Positions 1 through 12,557 of a stretch of DNA of 64,000 bases are shown one piece after another. The notes below the pieces were generated by a model. The model was given only the letters and a program-made list of their open reading frames with translations, made no database searches and had not been told where the DNA came from. Both the position numbers and the translations under genes were made by a program. Source of the DNA: Cylicocyclus nassatus (Eukaryota > Nematoda > Chromadorea > Rhabditida > Strongylidae); assembly GCA_958299035.1 (NCBI GenBank), contig CATQJL010000316.1, positions 29,267,441-29,331,440 on the forward strand, given 5' to 3'. Numbering within the stretch: position 1 is the stretch's first letter; every line of letters begins with the position of its first letter.

Positions 1-881
1 AAGATATACTGCCTAGAGATATGTAGAGAAGAAATCATTCAAAATTTAATTGTGTCTACAACTGCTTAAACTTGTCCGTCATTCTGCGTCTGCGGCACTA
101 GTCATGCTGGTAGGCCCTGCTATGTCCTAAGCGGATCTCAAATTTGGGGTTTTCAAGGAGTTTTTAAATTTTTCGGGAAAGAAAAAAGTTTGCTAGAACT
201 AAGTGAAGCAAGGTGCAACCTGAATTCATATGAGTTTTGAAGGAGTAGACTAAAAGCTTTTCATAACACCTCTGTTGGTAAGCTAGTCAGAAAGCAAGTA
301 TTTGAGTAGCATAGATGAATGCAGAGGCTTGCAGTGTATTTCCCACCTTCGCTGAACTTCCTCCATTCAATTTAGCACATTATCTTTTGGAGCATAGTAC
401 ACTGCGGGCAAAAAAGTCACATTTACGAAACTTTTTGGCGTAAATTTAGTAACTGGACTCCAAAAGTCCAAGTCATGGAGTTCGCTCAAACTTGGTCAAA
501 AGGACCCACTGATGCCAAGATAGTCTTTTCTCAAAGCATCATTTTTTAGAGCTAAGGTATACGATGGCTTAGATAAAACTTTTGCCGAAACTTGGTATAG
601 AAGAATTATTTGAATACGTCATGGAGTCAAAAATCGTAACGGGTAAAACGTTGCACAGCGAGGTAATCTAACTGCTGATGAGTCATCAACAATCAGATAA
701 ACTCTCTGCGCAACGTTTTACCCGTTACGATAGTCATCAGCAAGGGGTGTGGCACACAGGGTTGAGCAAGAGGTGTGGCACACAACCGCCAGATAGGACC
801 CCCCCCCCTCTAAGTTCTGCCTCGATACACCCCCCCCCCCTTTTTTTTGCCTGCCGTAAGCATGACATAAAGGTTTATCTA

Positions 882-1611
882 TTAGGTTGTCCCGAAAGTT
901 CGTTCGCACCATTTTCAAAAAATCATAACTTCTGTGTATGATAACGATTTTGCACAGTTTAAATTTTATTAGAAAGCGTAAAGCATTTTGTTTTCAAAGG
1001 TCCCCTGGTGACTTTCCAGCATGTTCAGATTGCAGAGATAAAAATGAAAGAACGAGAACATCCAAAATTCGGAATTTTTGAGCAAAAATTCTAGAAATTC
1101 AGAAACTGTACGATAAAATCTAGAAAAGCCATTATCATAATTTTTCTTATATTTGATTACTAACTGAGTTAAGTTTGTGCTGATCGAGCTCTTCTTTCAA
1201 AAGTTATAATTTTTTGAAAAAAAAATGCCAAAAAATTAATTTCTTAAGAATTCTTAGGAAAGTTTTTCGGAATTTTTTTCAAAAAATCATAACTTTTGAA
1301 AGAAGAGCTCGATCAGCACAAACTTAACTTATTAAGTAATCAAATATAAGAAAAATTATGATAATGGCCTTTCTGGATTTTATCGCGCAGTTTCTAGATT
1401 TTTAGAATTTTTGCTCAAAAATTCCGAATTTCGGATGTTCTCGTTCTTTCATTTTTATCTCTGCAATCTGAACATGCTAGAAAGTCTCCAGGGATTATTG
1501 AAAACTACATGCTTTACGCTTTCTATAAAATTTAAATTGCGCAAAATCGTTATGATGCAAGGAAGTTATGATTTTTGAAAATGGTGCGAACGAACTTTCG
1601 GGACAACCTAA
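882..1611. mobile_element. Palindromic mariner-type element, TTAGGTTGTCCCGAAAG ends
   Basis: The 730-bp element starts TTAGGTTGTCCCGAAAGTT and ends with its reverse complement, flanked by TA at 880-881 and 1612-1613. The two arms (about 882-1231 and 1262-1611) are near-perfect inverted copies, so almost the whole element is one foldback. Copy B of the surrounding duplication has the empty site TATCTAGCAT near 54775, which proves a recent insertion with TA duplication, the hallmark of Tc1/mariner. There is no transposase, so it is non-autonomous. The same 19-bp terminus occurs at 43075. Confidence 0.9.
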
Positions 1612-2004
1612 TAGCATGATTAGTAACATGTTTGTGATTATCATGTCAAAAAATCCCTTTAGCAAACTTTGGAGTTTCCTAATCCTGGGCCACCCAAGTA
1701 AAGTGGCCATTTTGAAACATGATTAACTATATTTCAAAAGAAAATTATCTACCTCTCCTCAAACTCAATACAAAACCCTACTCCCTATCAGCCTAAACCA
1801 TAAATTATGATTCGAATAACCTTCAAACAATGGAATTAAGAGCCAGCCAAAATCTTGTTTGACCCATTCGCTAGCAGGGGTTGTCCTTTCAGCAACTATT
1901 GCTCAAACAAAGAAAAAACGAATCAGCTCTAATCACTTCTACAGAAATTACGAGATTTTTGCTATCGAACTGTATCTAAGTTGTTCCCTAAACTTCTTTT
2001 TAAA

Positions 2005-2091
2005 GGTAAGTTAATAAGATATGGCACAACACCCAAACAGCTGTGGTGGCCGTAGCTTTTTAGGGGTTGTGCCACACCTCATTAACTTACC
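2005..2091. repeat. Small palindrome with GGTAAGTTAAT / ATTAACTTACC ends
   Basis: An 87-bp imperfect inverted repeat starts GGTAAGTTAAT and ends ATTAACTTACC, with inner arms TGGCACAACACCC and GGGTTGTGCCA. The duplicated copy at 55170-55252 keeps the same structure, so it predates the duplication. It may be an old MITE. The ends resemble 5' splice sites on both strands. Confidence 0.7.
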
Positions 2092-2725
2092 TTCAAACCA
2101 TTCAAATGTCTGCGTTTTTTATATGCTATTGCTCAACCTTGTTCTTTACATAATAAAAAAATCATTTGAAATCATAACTTTTAGTTACAGTGCCTACCTG
2201 ACTTTGTTAACGAATACTGTCATCGCTAACATCAGCTCACCTTGATAACGACCCCCCCCCCCTCCTCCCCGACTATCAATACGATTCCCCAGATGTGGCA
2301 TGCCACACCCCACGCTTGACCCTGCCGATGACGAACATGATGCTCTAATTGCAATAACGAACTATTGTAAAGTAAGTCGGTCATGAGTGCAAAGTCTGCA
2401 ACCTCGCTGGAAATTGATCACGGTTATTACATCATAGTAGTGGGAAAGGGTGATGTTGATGATGATTTATCAATTCAGTATTAATTGCTGTTCACTACAT
2501 CATTAATGGGTGATTTTAATGCAATTCAACGTCCGCACTCTATATCCTGCAATTTCTACCTTTCATATCAGTAGCAGGTGTCTAGTTGTACCCGATTGAT
2601 TGCTGATTCATATGCTCTTCCAACAGCATTCCTTAGACCACTGCTTACAACTCTCTAATAGCATACAAACAACATCTTTTGCGCTTTATTTGTGCATTCA
2701 GGAATGATATTCACGAAAGTCCTTT

Positions 2726-3073
2726 CAACATGTTGGCGAGTTATGGGCTTTTCGCTGCGCAAAATTGGCATACTACTGAACATGGGAAGACTGCCTGTAG
2801 GTAAAAATCTGAAAGAAAAAGGTGCTGAAATATTGAAAAAACACAAATCCATTTTTTTGCTAAAAAAGCAAAACGCAAGTATATTAGCATTTGGGAAATG
2901 ATGCCGTGATGCCAGCGAGTCGATGAGTATCCCAATTTTGCCCAGAAAGTCCATAACTCGCTTCGAAATGGTGCTCGGCAGCTAGAAATAGCATAATCGG
3001 AATCAGCGTTTGAAGCTGACTCAGAATATTTATGTCTTTTGCCAGAAGGCCAAGCTAAGTTGGGTAGCTTTCC
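2726..3073. mobile_element. Left-truncated palindromic MITE (AGGAAAGCTACC family)
   Basis: The right end reads GCCAAGCTAAGTTGGGTAGCTTTCC, the terminus of the MITE that is complete at 56431-56885 in copy B and at 51841-52312. About the first 130 bp of the element are missing here, and the A copy joins host sequence directly at the GCGAGTTATGGGC motif. It is therefore a deletion derivative of the ancestral insertion. Confidence 0.75.
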
Positions 3074-3563
3074 CTGTCAGTCCATGCGGTGCGATAAGAT
3101 ATTGCAGGAATCCATTCATTCCATATGAAAGTGCTTCAGCAAACTTTTCTTCAACTTGCCTCGACCTATTCACTCAATCTTATTTTCGCAAACTCATTTT
3201 TACCAAGTGGTCGGTATTTTAACTAGGCTGACCTAACATTACAATGTAGTCACGCGGGTATTTACTTTTTCCCATTTCGTTACTCACAAAATGCCATTTT
3301 TATCTATGACTATGCATCTGAATTACTTCGAACTCAATAACAATCCAAGTGATATCCGGGTCTTCGCTTTTTAAGACTGTTTTGGATTTGCATCAAATCA
3401 AATTTGTACGCAGAGCTTTCTGCAGAAATTTTGGCTAGCCTTAACTGCAATCTGTGAATCACAATGCTTATATTATAGGAAACCTTTGCGGGAAAACCAC
3501 GAGTCTACAAAAAGATGACTTAGCAAATGCTCTACTTTAGCTTTCCCTTTCAGCACTAATGTA

Positions 3564-5134
3564 TTAGGTTGGCTCGCAAGTTCTGAGACATTTTAGGCGA
3601 GATCTGATATTTCTCGAAACTTAGGGCCGCATGCACTAACATCCCCGCTGGGGAGAGGATCGCAGCTCAGAAGAAATGTTCATATTCTGAAGCTCCAGAT
3701 ATCTAGATTTCATGCTGTCTACCTGTCCGCAAGTATTCCTACTATCCTTCACTATGAACATATTGAACAGGAGCGAGAAGCTGGACAAGTCGCATTTTCC
3801 AGCTTTTATATGATCCCTAATGATCTCCGGCGCTTCTCTTCAAAGTCATTTTCTATTCTTTAAAGTTAACGAAAGCCTTCCAAAGTTGTACCAATTATCT
3901 AACACAATAGTGCAAAGCATATTGTTGATGAAAATAAATGAGTTTTTGAAAAGTCAAATTTTTCGGTAAATCACAACTTTCGACTTATGGTTCATCGCAA
4001 ATTTCATGACTCCGATATCACTTGTTCTCATCAGCAACATGCTAGACAGTGTTGGGTTAAATAATCTGCACAGCTTTGGAAAGTTTTCGTTGACTTTGGA
4101 GAAAGAAAAATGACTTTAAAGAAAAGCGCCGGGGATCATCAGGGATCATACAAATGCTGGAAACTGCGGCTTGTACAGCTTCTCGCTGCTTTCAATGTGT
4201 TCATAGTAAAGGATAGTAGGAATACTTACGGTTATGTACACAACGTGAAATCCAGATGTCTGGATCTTCAGGATATGAGGCATTCTTTTATGCTGCGATC
4301 CCCTCCCCGCGGGGATGTTAGTGCAGGCGGCCCTTAGTGCATGTACATCCGATAGAGAAACCATTCGATAGAGCAAAGCAAACCCTACAAGATGGTGTGC
4401 AAAAATTCGCCCCGGCTTCCACCCACCATAATGCACCCAGAATCTGAGTTGTACTGAAGGCTCAAAAATTGAGAAAATTCATATCTTTGTTCAAAAACAT
4501 CCCACGAATCTCCAACTTGCTCATAAGAATTGTGCACACTATATCGAACACTTACATGTACCGCTGCTGTATCTTTTTCATCTAGAAAAAACGAAATTTC
4601 CATGTTTATACTACAGGTCCTTCTTTCTAAGAAATTACCAAATTGAACTCTCCTCGCTCGGATGTTCCATGCTAAAATCAATATTTTTCGAAAACTGGGG
4701 CCCGTGGAAATCTAAAAATTCACGGTTATACTTTTAAGGGCTTGTACTATACAACCCATGAATGGAAACAGCGCAGCTTCGTTTTTGTATGAACACGAAA
4801 GTTTACGTTTTCTCGATTTCTAGACAAGGAAAAAATACAGCAATGATACATATAAGTTTCTGATGTGGTGTGTAATCTGCATGTGCGATTTGGAGATCCG
4901 TAGGATTTATTTGAAGGATAAAATGAATTTTTCCCAATTTTCGAGCCTTTCATTACTACTCAGATTCTAAATGCAAACTTACGCTGGGCCGAAACTGGTG
5001 CATACTTTTGCATACCTTCTTGTAGAAATTGCTTTGCTCTATCGAATGGTTTATCTATCGGATGTACATGCATTAAATTTCGAGAAATAACAGATCTCGT
5101 CTAAAAATGTCCCAGAATTTTCAAGAGAACCTGA
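3564..5134. mobile_element. Palindromic mariner-type element, TTAGGTTGGCTCGCAAG ends, with nested insert
   Basis: The left end is TTAGGTTGGCTCGCAAG and the right end is imperfect (GAGAACCTGA), flanked by TA at 3562-3563 and 5135-5136. Copy B has the empty site AATGTACATCTCTAAATA near 58300. The element was an approximately 860-bp foldback: the left arm CGATAGAGCAAAGCA (about 4370) pairs with TGCTTTGCTCTATCG (about 5033). Its left arm was later split by the Harbinger-like element at 3624-4333. Its inner arms are related to those of the element inside the dynamin pseudogene at 13691-14571. Confidence 0.85.
3624..4333. mobile_element. Harbinger-like foldback element, GGGCCGC ends, TTA TSD
   Basis: The element begins GGGCCGC and ends GCGGCCC, with TTA at 3621-3623 and 4334-4336. 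Arms 3624-3910 and 4065-4333 are inverted copies (ACTAACATCCCCGC pairs with GCGGGGATGTTAGT). It sits in the left arm of the mariner foldback. The uninterrupted right arm, read in reverse complement, gives the empty site TTTCTCGAAATTTAATGCATG. A 3-bp TWA target duplication with GC-rich GG-starting ends is the signature of PIF/Harbinger, which I use for the family call. Confidence 0.75.
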
Positions 5135-5136
5135 TA

Positions 5137-6544
5137 TAACTCTAAATAGCTGAACAACTTTCAAACCAACTTTTGATTTCATATAACGTCAATTTTTGAA
5201 ATTTTAAAGTAATTCAAAAATTAACCTTGTAAAGAGGGGCAGTTTTTTCTTCGCGCTTACATGAAGATTCTCAGGGCCATCTAAACACTGTGATTATTTT
5301 GATGATGACGGCATCTGCATCGAGTATATTGCGGTAAAAATTAGTGCTCTACACAAAATTTCAAATCTGCAAAATTTCGCCATAGGGCATGAAAAAGCTT
5401 CTAAAACTCCCATATAAATGTGGTTCTTGATACGTGATATCTGCTTCTCTTGTTTCCACTGTGTGAATTTGAGAACTGGATACTGAAAGGTACCAAAGTC
5501 ACAAAATTCAGTCTCCTCAAACTTTACGACTTATTAAAGGAGATGCGTCATATTTTCACAATGACAAAAGTTGGTCATGTTGAAGTATGACGAACAGCTG
5601 AAGTAGAGCAGACTAGCATCCGTCACAATCAGCATCATGGGAAGTGCTCAAATCGATGCTTTATTCGTTGTTCGCAAATCTTGTTTTTAACTTCAAACGA
5701 ATTCCAGATTGTTTGCTCGTTGTTAAAGCTCCTGAATTTTGAAATTAATCAGGTAACTTTTCAAGCCTAAATCAATGCCCTTTATTCGAAAATAAAGGTT
5801 CGCGCTTTAGATTAGCCAGCGCAAATTTGATGTCTAGGTCTTGAATCAAGATTCCAACGAAGGAACTTTAAATTTTGTGTTTTTGAGTTTCGTGGTAACA
5901 GTACTAAAAGTTTCGAATGTTCCAAAAATTTTGTAAGAGTTTCTTACGTAACAGTAGGCTAGCTATACGTTACTGTGGTAAACGCATAAAGAAACAGATG
6001 CGAAGAACGTCATCCTGCAGGACAAATACTCTTATCATCGCATTTTCTCAATAAGAGCAAATGAAGGCTTAAATCAGAAATTTGACCTAATGACTAACTA
6101 AAACTGTGTGACACTTTGGGTAATAAGGAATGTTTTCAATGACAATATGCTGTATTGAGATAATCTTCTCTCTAAAATGACTTAATTAACAGTTCTTTAT
6201 ATCTCCGTACGAGATTAAGGCCTAACTAATGTGTGACTGTTGCTAGTGAAAACTTTTTACATGGTTATTCTTGCTAACTAGCAGTAATTCAATATTTTAT
6301 TTATTTATTTGTTTATTTATTCAATACGCACAAGGCGTGCCATAATTGGAAAAAGAGCAAAATACTTAGAGCGTGAACCTGAGAAATAACAAAACATCCC
6401 CAAAAGCTCAAGTCCAGCTCCGTGAGTGGAAAGAGGTTAAGGAGGTTAGGAGTATTCCATGCCATTAAACTTACAACAGCGAATTTTATAGTGCCGCCTC
6501 TGAGGTTTAATTTTATGAGATTAGTCGAAAGAAAGCTTCTAACA
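5137..6544. other. No gene seen
   Basis: Up to about 6245 this is the right end of duplication copy A, with direct counterparts at 58300-60195. The remainder is AT-rich and includes a TTTA-rich microsatellite at about 6296-6325. I saw no exon-like segment. Confidence 0.6.
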
Positions 6545-7004
6545 AGGAAGAGTTCCCAAGTCAGCTCGGCCAACCCGGATAAGTCTCATATCACCGTAAC
6601 GGGCTTCAAACGCTGATTCCAAATCTGCTTCCCGTTTCTGCGGAACAACTCTCCGAAAGAAGTTATGGGCGTTTGAAAGCACGAATTTGTCATGTTTAAA
6701 ATGGCTTAAAATTAGCTAAATACTCTAAAACGACACCTGGCGGGCTTCCACTCGCTGTATTCCGTCTCCTCGTAGTTAGTATACTCGTTACAAAACTGAT
6801 AACCCACTTTCACGTGTTACTGTAGAGCTTTCGCCAATTTTATGCCACTCTGAACATGACAAATTTATACTTTCAAACGCTTATAACTTCGTTCGGAGTG
6901 TGGTTCCGCAGAAAAGGAAAGCAGATTTGGAATTAGCGTTTCAAGCCCGTTACGGTGATGCATGATTCATCCAGGTTAGCCGAGCTGACTTGGGAACTCT
7001 TCCT
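6545..7004. mobile_element. Palindromic MITE, AGGAAGAGTTCCCAAG ends
   Basis: Ends AGGAAGAGTTCCCAAG and CTTGGGAACTCTTCCT are inverted. The arms continue through TCAGCTCGGC, ATATCACCGTAACGGGCTTC and a segment related to CGCTGATTCCAAATCTGCTT. Related copies lie at 10844-11274 and 41007-42716. It has no coding potential. Confidence 0.8.
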
Positions 7005-7397
7005 CGTAAGTAACTATCTTGAAATGCAAATCATCTTCAATTTTGGTAATTACCTTGAACTGCAAATTGCCATACCAGAATTTGGTTTTGGTTTATGATT
7101 TGGAGGGTCAACGGACTTTATTAGAAACCTGAGGTACATATTTGGAAGCATTTGAGCTCGTTAGCGAATATTTTGATGAATTTGACCTTCTTGCTTGCAT
7201 GGTTTTGTAACGTTCGTAGAGTGAAGGAGACGGTCATTTCAGACTCTCACTTGTTACCGCAAAATATTCTAAGGAACACATTCTCAGATCACGATCAAAA
7301 AAGTGCAAAAAGGTCGAGAATGGGCTAAGTTCCAGCTTACTTTGCTGTTGGGAAAAACGGGCTTTCAAGTCCATTTTATTTCTAGCAGCAAGTTTTT

Positions 7398-8209
7398 AGA
7401 CACTGGGAGCGGACGAGCCGAGGCCTCAAAAGGCCTTTCCGGCCCGACTGCGGCCTTAATTTGGAGGGCGTGGCGGTGGGGCCGACCCGCGGTCCTTCGT
7501 TCATGTCAGTTATCATTGCACCGGCCGAGCCGCGGGAGAAAATGGGCTCATCGACTCAGCCGCCGTTCTTTCATGGGGAGGAACATTGCAGCGGTTGAGC
7601 CGCAGAATAAAATCTGTGTAAGAAACTCCGGCCTAGCAGCGGCTCGGCCGCTTCCAATGCTTAAGCGTAAAGGATGCTTACGTGAAATACGAGGCATGGT
7701 CAAGTGCCTTCGCTGGCCATAGCATTGGATGTGTTTCCAATCTGCCAGGTTGGGACAAAATCAATATGTTGTCTTATAAACAACATCGACAGCGTCTTAA
7801 AGTTATCCATCCTTGTTATGTCGGACCTGGTTTTCGAAGTTGCTATATCGGTGGCTTCAATTTTTGTTTTTACTGCGTATTTTCTATACCTCAGTAAATG
7901 AAAAACAACTCTATTATGTATCTGTGTCCGGCTTGAAGAACCAATTTTATATAATTTGATGACAGAGCGAGGCCTATAAATGGTGGGCCAAGGGCCGATT
8001 ACGGCTGAGCTAGAATGAACTACGTACGGCTCGACAGGCAGATGCGTAATGAACTACGTACGACTCGACAGGCAGATGCGGCCGAGCCGAGCCCACTTGC
8101 GGCCAAGCCGAGGTTTATCGCCGGCCCAGCCGAGGCTGTCTCCGGCTGGCTCGCGACGCTGCGAAATTCCAGCCTGAGAAAAGCCGCAGCTCGTCCGCAC
8201 CCAGTGTCT
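7398..8209. mobile_element. GC-rich foldback element
   Basis: Inverted ends AGACACTGGGAGCGGACGAGC and GCTCGTCCGCACCCAGTGTCT enclose about 800 bp much richer in G+C than its flanks, with scattered GGCCGAGCCG-type motifs on both strands. I cannot assign a superfamily because no target duplication is obvious. A 139-codon open frame at 7303-7722 crosses its left end and looks incidental. Confidence 0.6.
8013..8079 (+). repeat. Two tandem copies of a 33-34 bp unit
   Basis: The unit AATGAACTACGTACGRCTCG followed by ACAGGCAGATGC occurs twice head to tail with one internal difference, inside the GC-rich foldback element. Confidence 0.85.
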
Positions 8210-10605
8210 GAGATGGAGGTAAATTTCAGTTTGCCCCATCCTGAATAAACTTTTCACGTGTTTCTTCGCAAATGAGAGCTTAGATAGGGTTGAATTATTT
8301 TTACAAAGCCCGCCATTCGGTTGCGATGGATAAAAGATTATGGATAACGATAGCGAAAGCAGATTCCGATCAGGCTTTACCTCGAACGAATAAAATGGGT
8401 TTTAAAAGTCTATTTTCTTCATTATGGAATTTTGCGGATATTATTCCAGATCTCTTCGAAATCCAAAGAGAAGCTTCACCTAGTAAGCATCATATTCGGA
8501 ATCAACCGTCAAACAAACCACTGTTTCAGATTTTTGGCCTGGAAAGAGGTTTTGACCCCATAATGTGCACCTACCGCGCCTTCATAACCGCGTTGTCTAG
8601 TTAGCGATATGATAATCTTTTTGCGCTGGGTCGAGTACGTCGCTCCTAAATCAAATTTCGGCAAAATACGCGGTTTTGATCTCGACCTGTAACTGCCATA
8701 ACCCTCTAAAATTGCGCGACAAGATGTCAATATGATATTTGAAAGAACAAACAACTCCTTGACTCGAATTTTGAGACTGATGGCTCTGGAATTCTGGGGT
8801 CCAACTAGACCAGCGCCAACGTTGCCATTCGACGATGGTAGTTCCGCGACAAATTGTTACATTCAACGATGAAATGTCCCCAACTCAAAAAAATCCTGTC
8901 AATCACCGGCGATTCAGCTCATTTTGGGGCATTGTAAGATGCCTCAACCAATCTTGAAAATTACAAGGTTTTGTGACGTCACTTTTCTGAAAAACTTTTA
9001 AAAGGAAGATGGCACGACTAGCCTTTTGCACGAGTGGGATTTGACCAGAAAAACTTGAAAAAAATGATTGTGAAATTGCGGCCCGATTCGCTAAAGCCTA
9101 TTTTCACTTACTTCAAATTTGTCCTCATATCTGCGAACGATGAGTTGTGAGTCTTTTCATACAAAAGTTGAACGTGCCATCGCGATGCAAACTGTTGTAG
9201 CAATATATCTAGCCCATAGGGTTCTAATGGTTATCAATGTATACGACCCGAAAATATTGTTTGCAAAAAGCACATGACAGTCACAACGGCTTCACTCATG
9301 CTTACGAAAGACAGTCCTATACATACTAAGTGTCCTTCGAAAAGCACCGCTTTGCAGATAATAGGTGGAGTTAGCGTTTTGCACTTTTTTAGAAGTGTGC
9401 TTACATTGGAAACTTTATTTCAAACCTAATATCAGCTGTGGTGGAGATTCGACACAAATAAAAATTTTTTTGCAAGATACTCAAAACCTTAGCATAAATC
9501 TCATTCAAAAAAAAGCAAGTAAAAAGCTAGAGAAGTATGAAATGAGGGACTACCTGATTTAACGGATATTGACTTAAGCGAAATCCAAATTCTCTCCCTG
9601 TATCGTTCGATGACGGTGTTCAAAGGGCTTGAACCATGATTGTGCATAGCCAGCAGACATAGGACAGCAAACACAAAGACACCAGTATACCTAGCTGACC
9701 AAAACAACGCAGGTCTTTTCCAGCTTGTCCATTTCCCTTAAAAAGATAGCTTCATTATTGCGTTTTCATTGACTATAGCACTAAGAAAATCTTCTGTTTT
9801 TCTGTAAAACTCAAAATGCTCCTTTTGTTGTAAATAGATCCAACTGCATAGTTAAAAATTCGTTCTTATTTGAAGGCTGGTCCAAAAATCAGGAATCTAT
9901 TACAAACAGCAGAACTACATTCTGTTATTTAAATGAACCAAGAATTTATATTAACGTCCGTCTTGCATGCTTTTCCCAGCTGAGGTCTACTAGACTGTAA
10001 AATCAATGGAAGTTTTTCGCGCCATAGATACTCTATCAAAATGAAAACAATCTTTTTAGAAAGTTATAAATATCATCTGAAAGCAGCTTTTTTCTAGTTT
10101 CTTGCGCTTTCTTTTACTTCGAAAAGCGTTTGAAGCAAAGCACGTGCCTCTTTTTGTCGCCTTGGCGCAGTTCACCCTGCGGCTATATCTTAGCACTTCT
10201 GCCGGTCGAACATTGAATGCCTTAACGGTGATCATGCTCGTCCGTGTGCATGAATGGCACACACAGCACACACAACCTCGTCACATGTTCGATGAACAAA
10301 GGAAAATAGTGCGCCTAGGCAGAAGGCGCAGGCGACTAGTGGTAAAGTACGTCCACTTCGTTTGATGCGCGGGAAGCTTAGCCACAAAATATCAACAGCT
10401 GATAAGTGCCGAGCAATTTCTCTGTTTTCTGAATTTCAATGTTCTTTGTGAATCTGAAAGTTGAACTTTGAAAGACTTCAAAAGAAGATTCTAGTGTTCG
10501 AAGAAATATTGCCCATTCGAATTCGATGCCCATTTTTGAGCTGCTTTGAAAATGAACTGTTATACAAACAAAACTAGTTGACTTAGATTCGCGTTTCAGA
10601 ATGAG
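8210..10605. other. No recognisable gene
   Basis: AT-rich DNA. The longest open frame is 104 codons (8290-8604, plus); it has no recognisable domain and no clear splice signals. An 87-codon frame (10102-10365) is equally unsupported. Confidence 0.5.
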
Positions 10606-10609
10606 GCGC

Positions 10610-11450
10610 ATATATCTGGAATCAGCTTCGAACGCTAATTCTAAATGCTGTTTCTAGCTGCGACACATTACGCTGAAAAAAGCCATGAGCTTGTTTTTAT
10701 GTGTAATTGGTAAACCATTCAACATGAGAAGGCTGCGTGTAGATGAAAATTTACCTTAAAAACGGTGCTGGTATTCTAAAATAACATTAGATTGAGTCTT
10801 TAGTCTGTTGAAAAGAAAACTAACATAATAAGTTAGCACTTACAGGACAGAGTTTCCAAGCTCGGCCAACCCGGATTAGTCATATATCACCGTAACGAGC
10901 TTAAAACTCGTATTTTAAATCTGTTTTTGGTTTCTGCGGAACAACTCTACAAAAGGAGTTATCAGCGTTCAAAAGTCCACACTTTCAAGTCTCAAGTAGC
11001 GTAAAACTGGCGAAAGCTGTACAACACACGTAAAAGTAGGTTTTCAGTTTTGTATCAAGTATGCTGACTACAAGGACGGAAAATAGCCACTGGAAATCCG
11101 CTAGGTGTTGTTTTAGAGCTTTTTGCTGATTTCATAAGCCACCTCGAACATGAAAAGTTTTCGTAGAGTCGTTCCGCAGTAAAGGAAAGCTGTTTTGGAA
11201 TCAGCATTTCAAGCCCGTTACGGTGATTTATGGCTCATACAGGATGGCCGAGCTGACTTGGGAACTCTTTTTGTTAGATGATGTATCGTAACGCCTGTAG
11301 GTCAAAAGTGATGCAAAATTTGACAGAAAAAAGCGTTAGCTCGCTAGAATGCCGCGCCACAACTAACAGCATAATTAGAATCAGCGTTTAACGCTGATTC
11401 GGCACCTAGCGAAAGTAGTCTTGAGTTTGCCTTACCGAGGACGGTTCCCT
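10610..11450. mobile_element. Old palindromic MITE split by a younger one
   Basis: GGAATCAGCTTCGAACGC near 10618 and its inverted partner near 11381-11400 (GAATCAGCGTTTAACGCTGATTC), with matching GCTGTTTCTAGCTGCG and CACAACTAACAGC segments, are the arms of an AGGAAAGCTACC-family MITE. The MITE at 10844-11274 sits in its middle. Confidence 0.6.
10844..11274. mobile_element. Palindromic MITE, AGAGTTCCCAAG family
   Basis: The left end (AGGACAGAGTTTCCAAG, CTCGGCCAACCCGGAT) and right end (GGCCGAGCTGACTTGGGAACTCT) are inverted. Internal segments match the MITE at 6545-7004, including the ATATCACCGTAACG motif and its reverse complement. Confidence 0.75.
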
Positions 11451-11459
11451 AATATACAG

Positions 11460-12440
11460 CTCATTCCAAATGGCCACTTCGACCGATCATCCTTCTCTTG
11501 TAAGTTACCTGACCTTACTGCTAAGAAGGACAAGGCGGTACTTTTGTTAAAGCGATGTGTTGTAGCGCTTAAACGTTAACACCGCATGCAATCGATTTAT
11601 CTTTCTAATCCTTTCCCCTAGAGCGTACCTTCGATAGTCCAGAGACAGGGCGTCAAAAATGAAGGATGTTTGAACATATGACCTCATAAAAAGTGAAGGT
11701 TGTTTCAAGAAGATCAGAGAAGGTAAAATGACGTGAAACAGATATAAAAAGCAAAAGAAACTGCTAAAAATAGGATAAAAACGCTGCAATGAGGTTTGCA
11801 AACTTTCATTTAGGGGCATTTCAAAGTACAAGTTTTCGCTCCATCAGCAATTCGCAACACGTGGGAAAGCGAAGAAAAGCTATTTTCTTTTTTTGCGATT
11901 GTTTCAAAACAACACGTTTTGGAAGGAGTGGTCATCGAGAAGAAGATAAACAAAAGAAATTAGTTATAGAAAGGCAAAGATTTTTTTTACTAAGTCGAGA
12001 TGAACGTCGAAGTTTATTTTTTGATGCGTCCTTTGAATTTCTTGCATTGAGTTCCCCTTTTCTGGGACGTTGTCTAAATTGTTGCGCTTATTGTTCTGAG
12101 CAACACCAAGCTGGAAAAAATCGATGCGAAAGCACTGACACAGAACAAGGTAAAAACGCACTTTTTACGATTTTTCGCAAAAAAATCCACAATAATCGAA
12201 GAGATAAAGGCTAGGTGGTTGTCTGCGTTAAGGACAGAAGCGGGTCCTATAGAATCCACGGAAAAAACCGCGTGAAAAGAGGTAAACTAGGAGAAAAGAC
12301 AAGAGATTTTCAAAAACAAGTTTTTTGCCGGAATTCTTGACCAAATCAAAAAGTGTGTTTTGGAACGTTGTCAGCGAGAATAGAGATCAAGAGCTTCAAA
12401 ATGACATATAGCTTGCTCAAATTGGTTTTGAAACAGCGAA
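11460..12440. other. No recognisable gene; one 141-codon open frame
   Basis: An ATG-initiated frame of 141 codons runs 11789-12214 on the plus strand. It is rich in Phe, Arg and Lys, has a cysteine cluster near residues 98-105, and resembles no family I know. Codon content does not stand out from the AT-rich background, so I treat it as probably fortuitous. Confidence 0.4.
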
Positions 12441-12557
12441 GAAAAGGGTACAGGGCCCGGTTGTCAAATGACAAGCTGGAAATCGTTTTCGGCAAAAAAA
12501 GCAAAGGGAAAATCATTTTGCGGGGTTGGGCGGAGCCCCGGAAAAAATTGATAGTTT

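Larger units (their letters stand above)
1..6245 (+). repeat. Segmental duplication, copy A
   Basis: This region aligns collinearly with 52987-60195 in the same orientation, about 53 kb away. Shared landmarks include the start (GATATAC-GCCTAGAGATATG), the CGTAACGGGTA stretch near 640, two C-homopolymer tracts (799-808 and 830-840 here), the 2005-2091 palindrome, the 2200-2350 segment with its C-rich run, and the block ending near 6240. Copy A continues left beyond the window. Differences between copies are mainly clean insertions: 882-1611 and 3564-5134 occur only in A. I saw no convincing exon in it. Divergence is clearly visible by eye, so the duplication is not recent. Confidence 0.9.

Noticed and set aside
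7303..7722. 139-codon open frame
   Set aside because: It crosses the border of a GC-rich foldback element, where a lack of stops is expected from composition.
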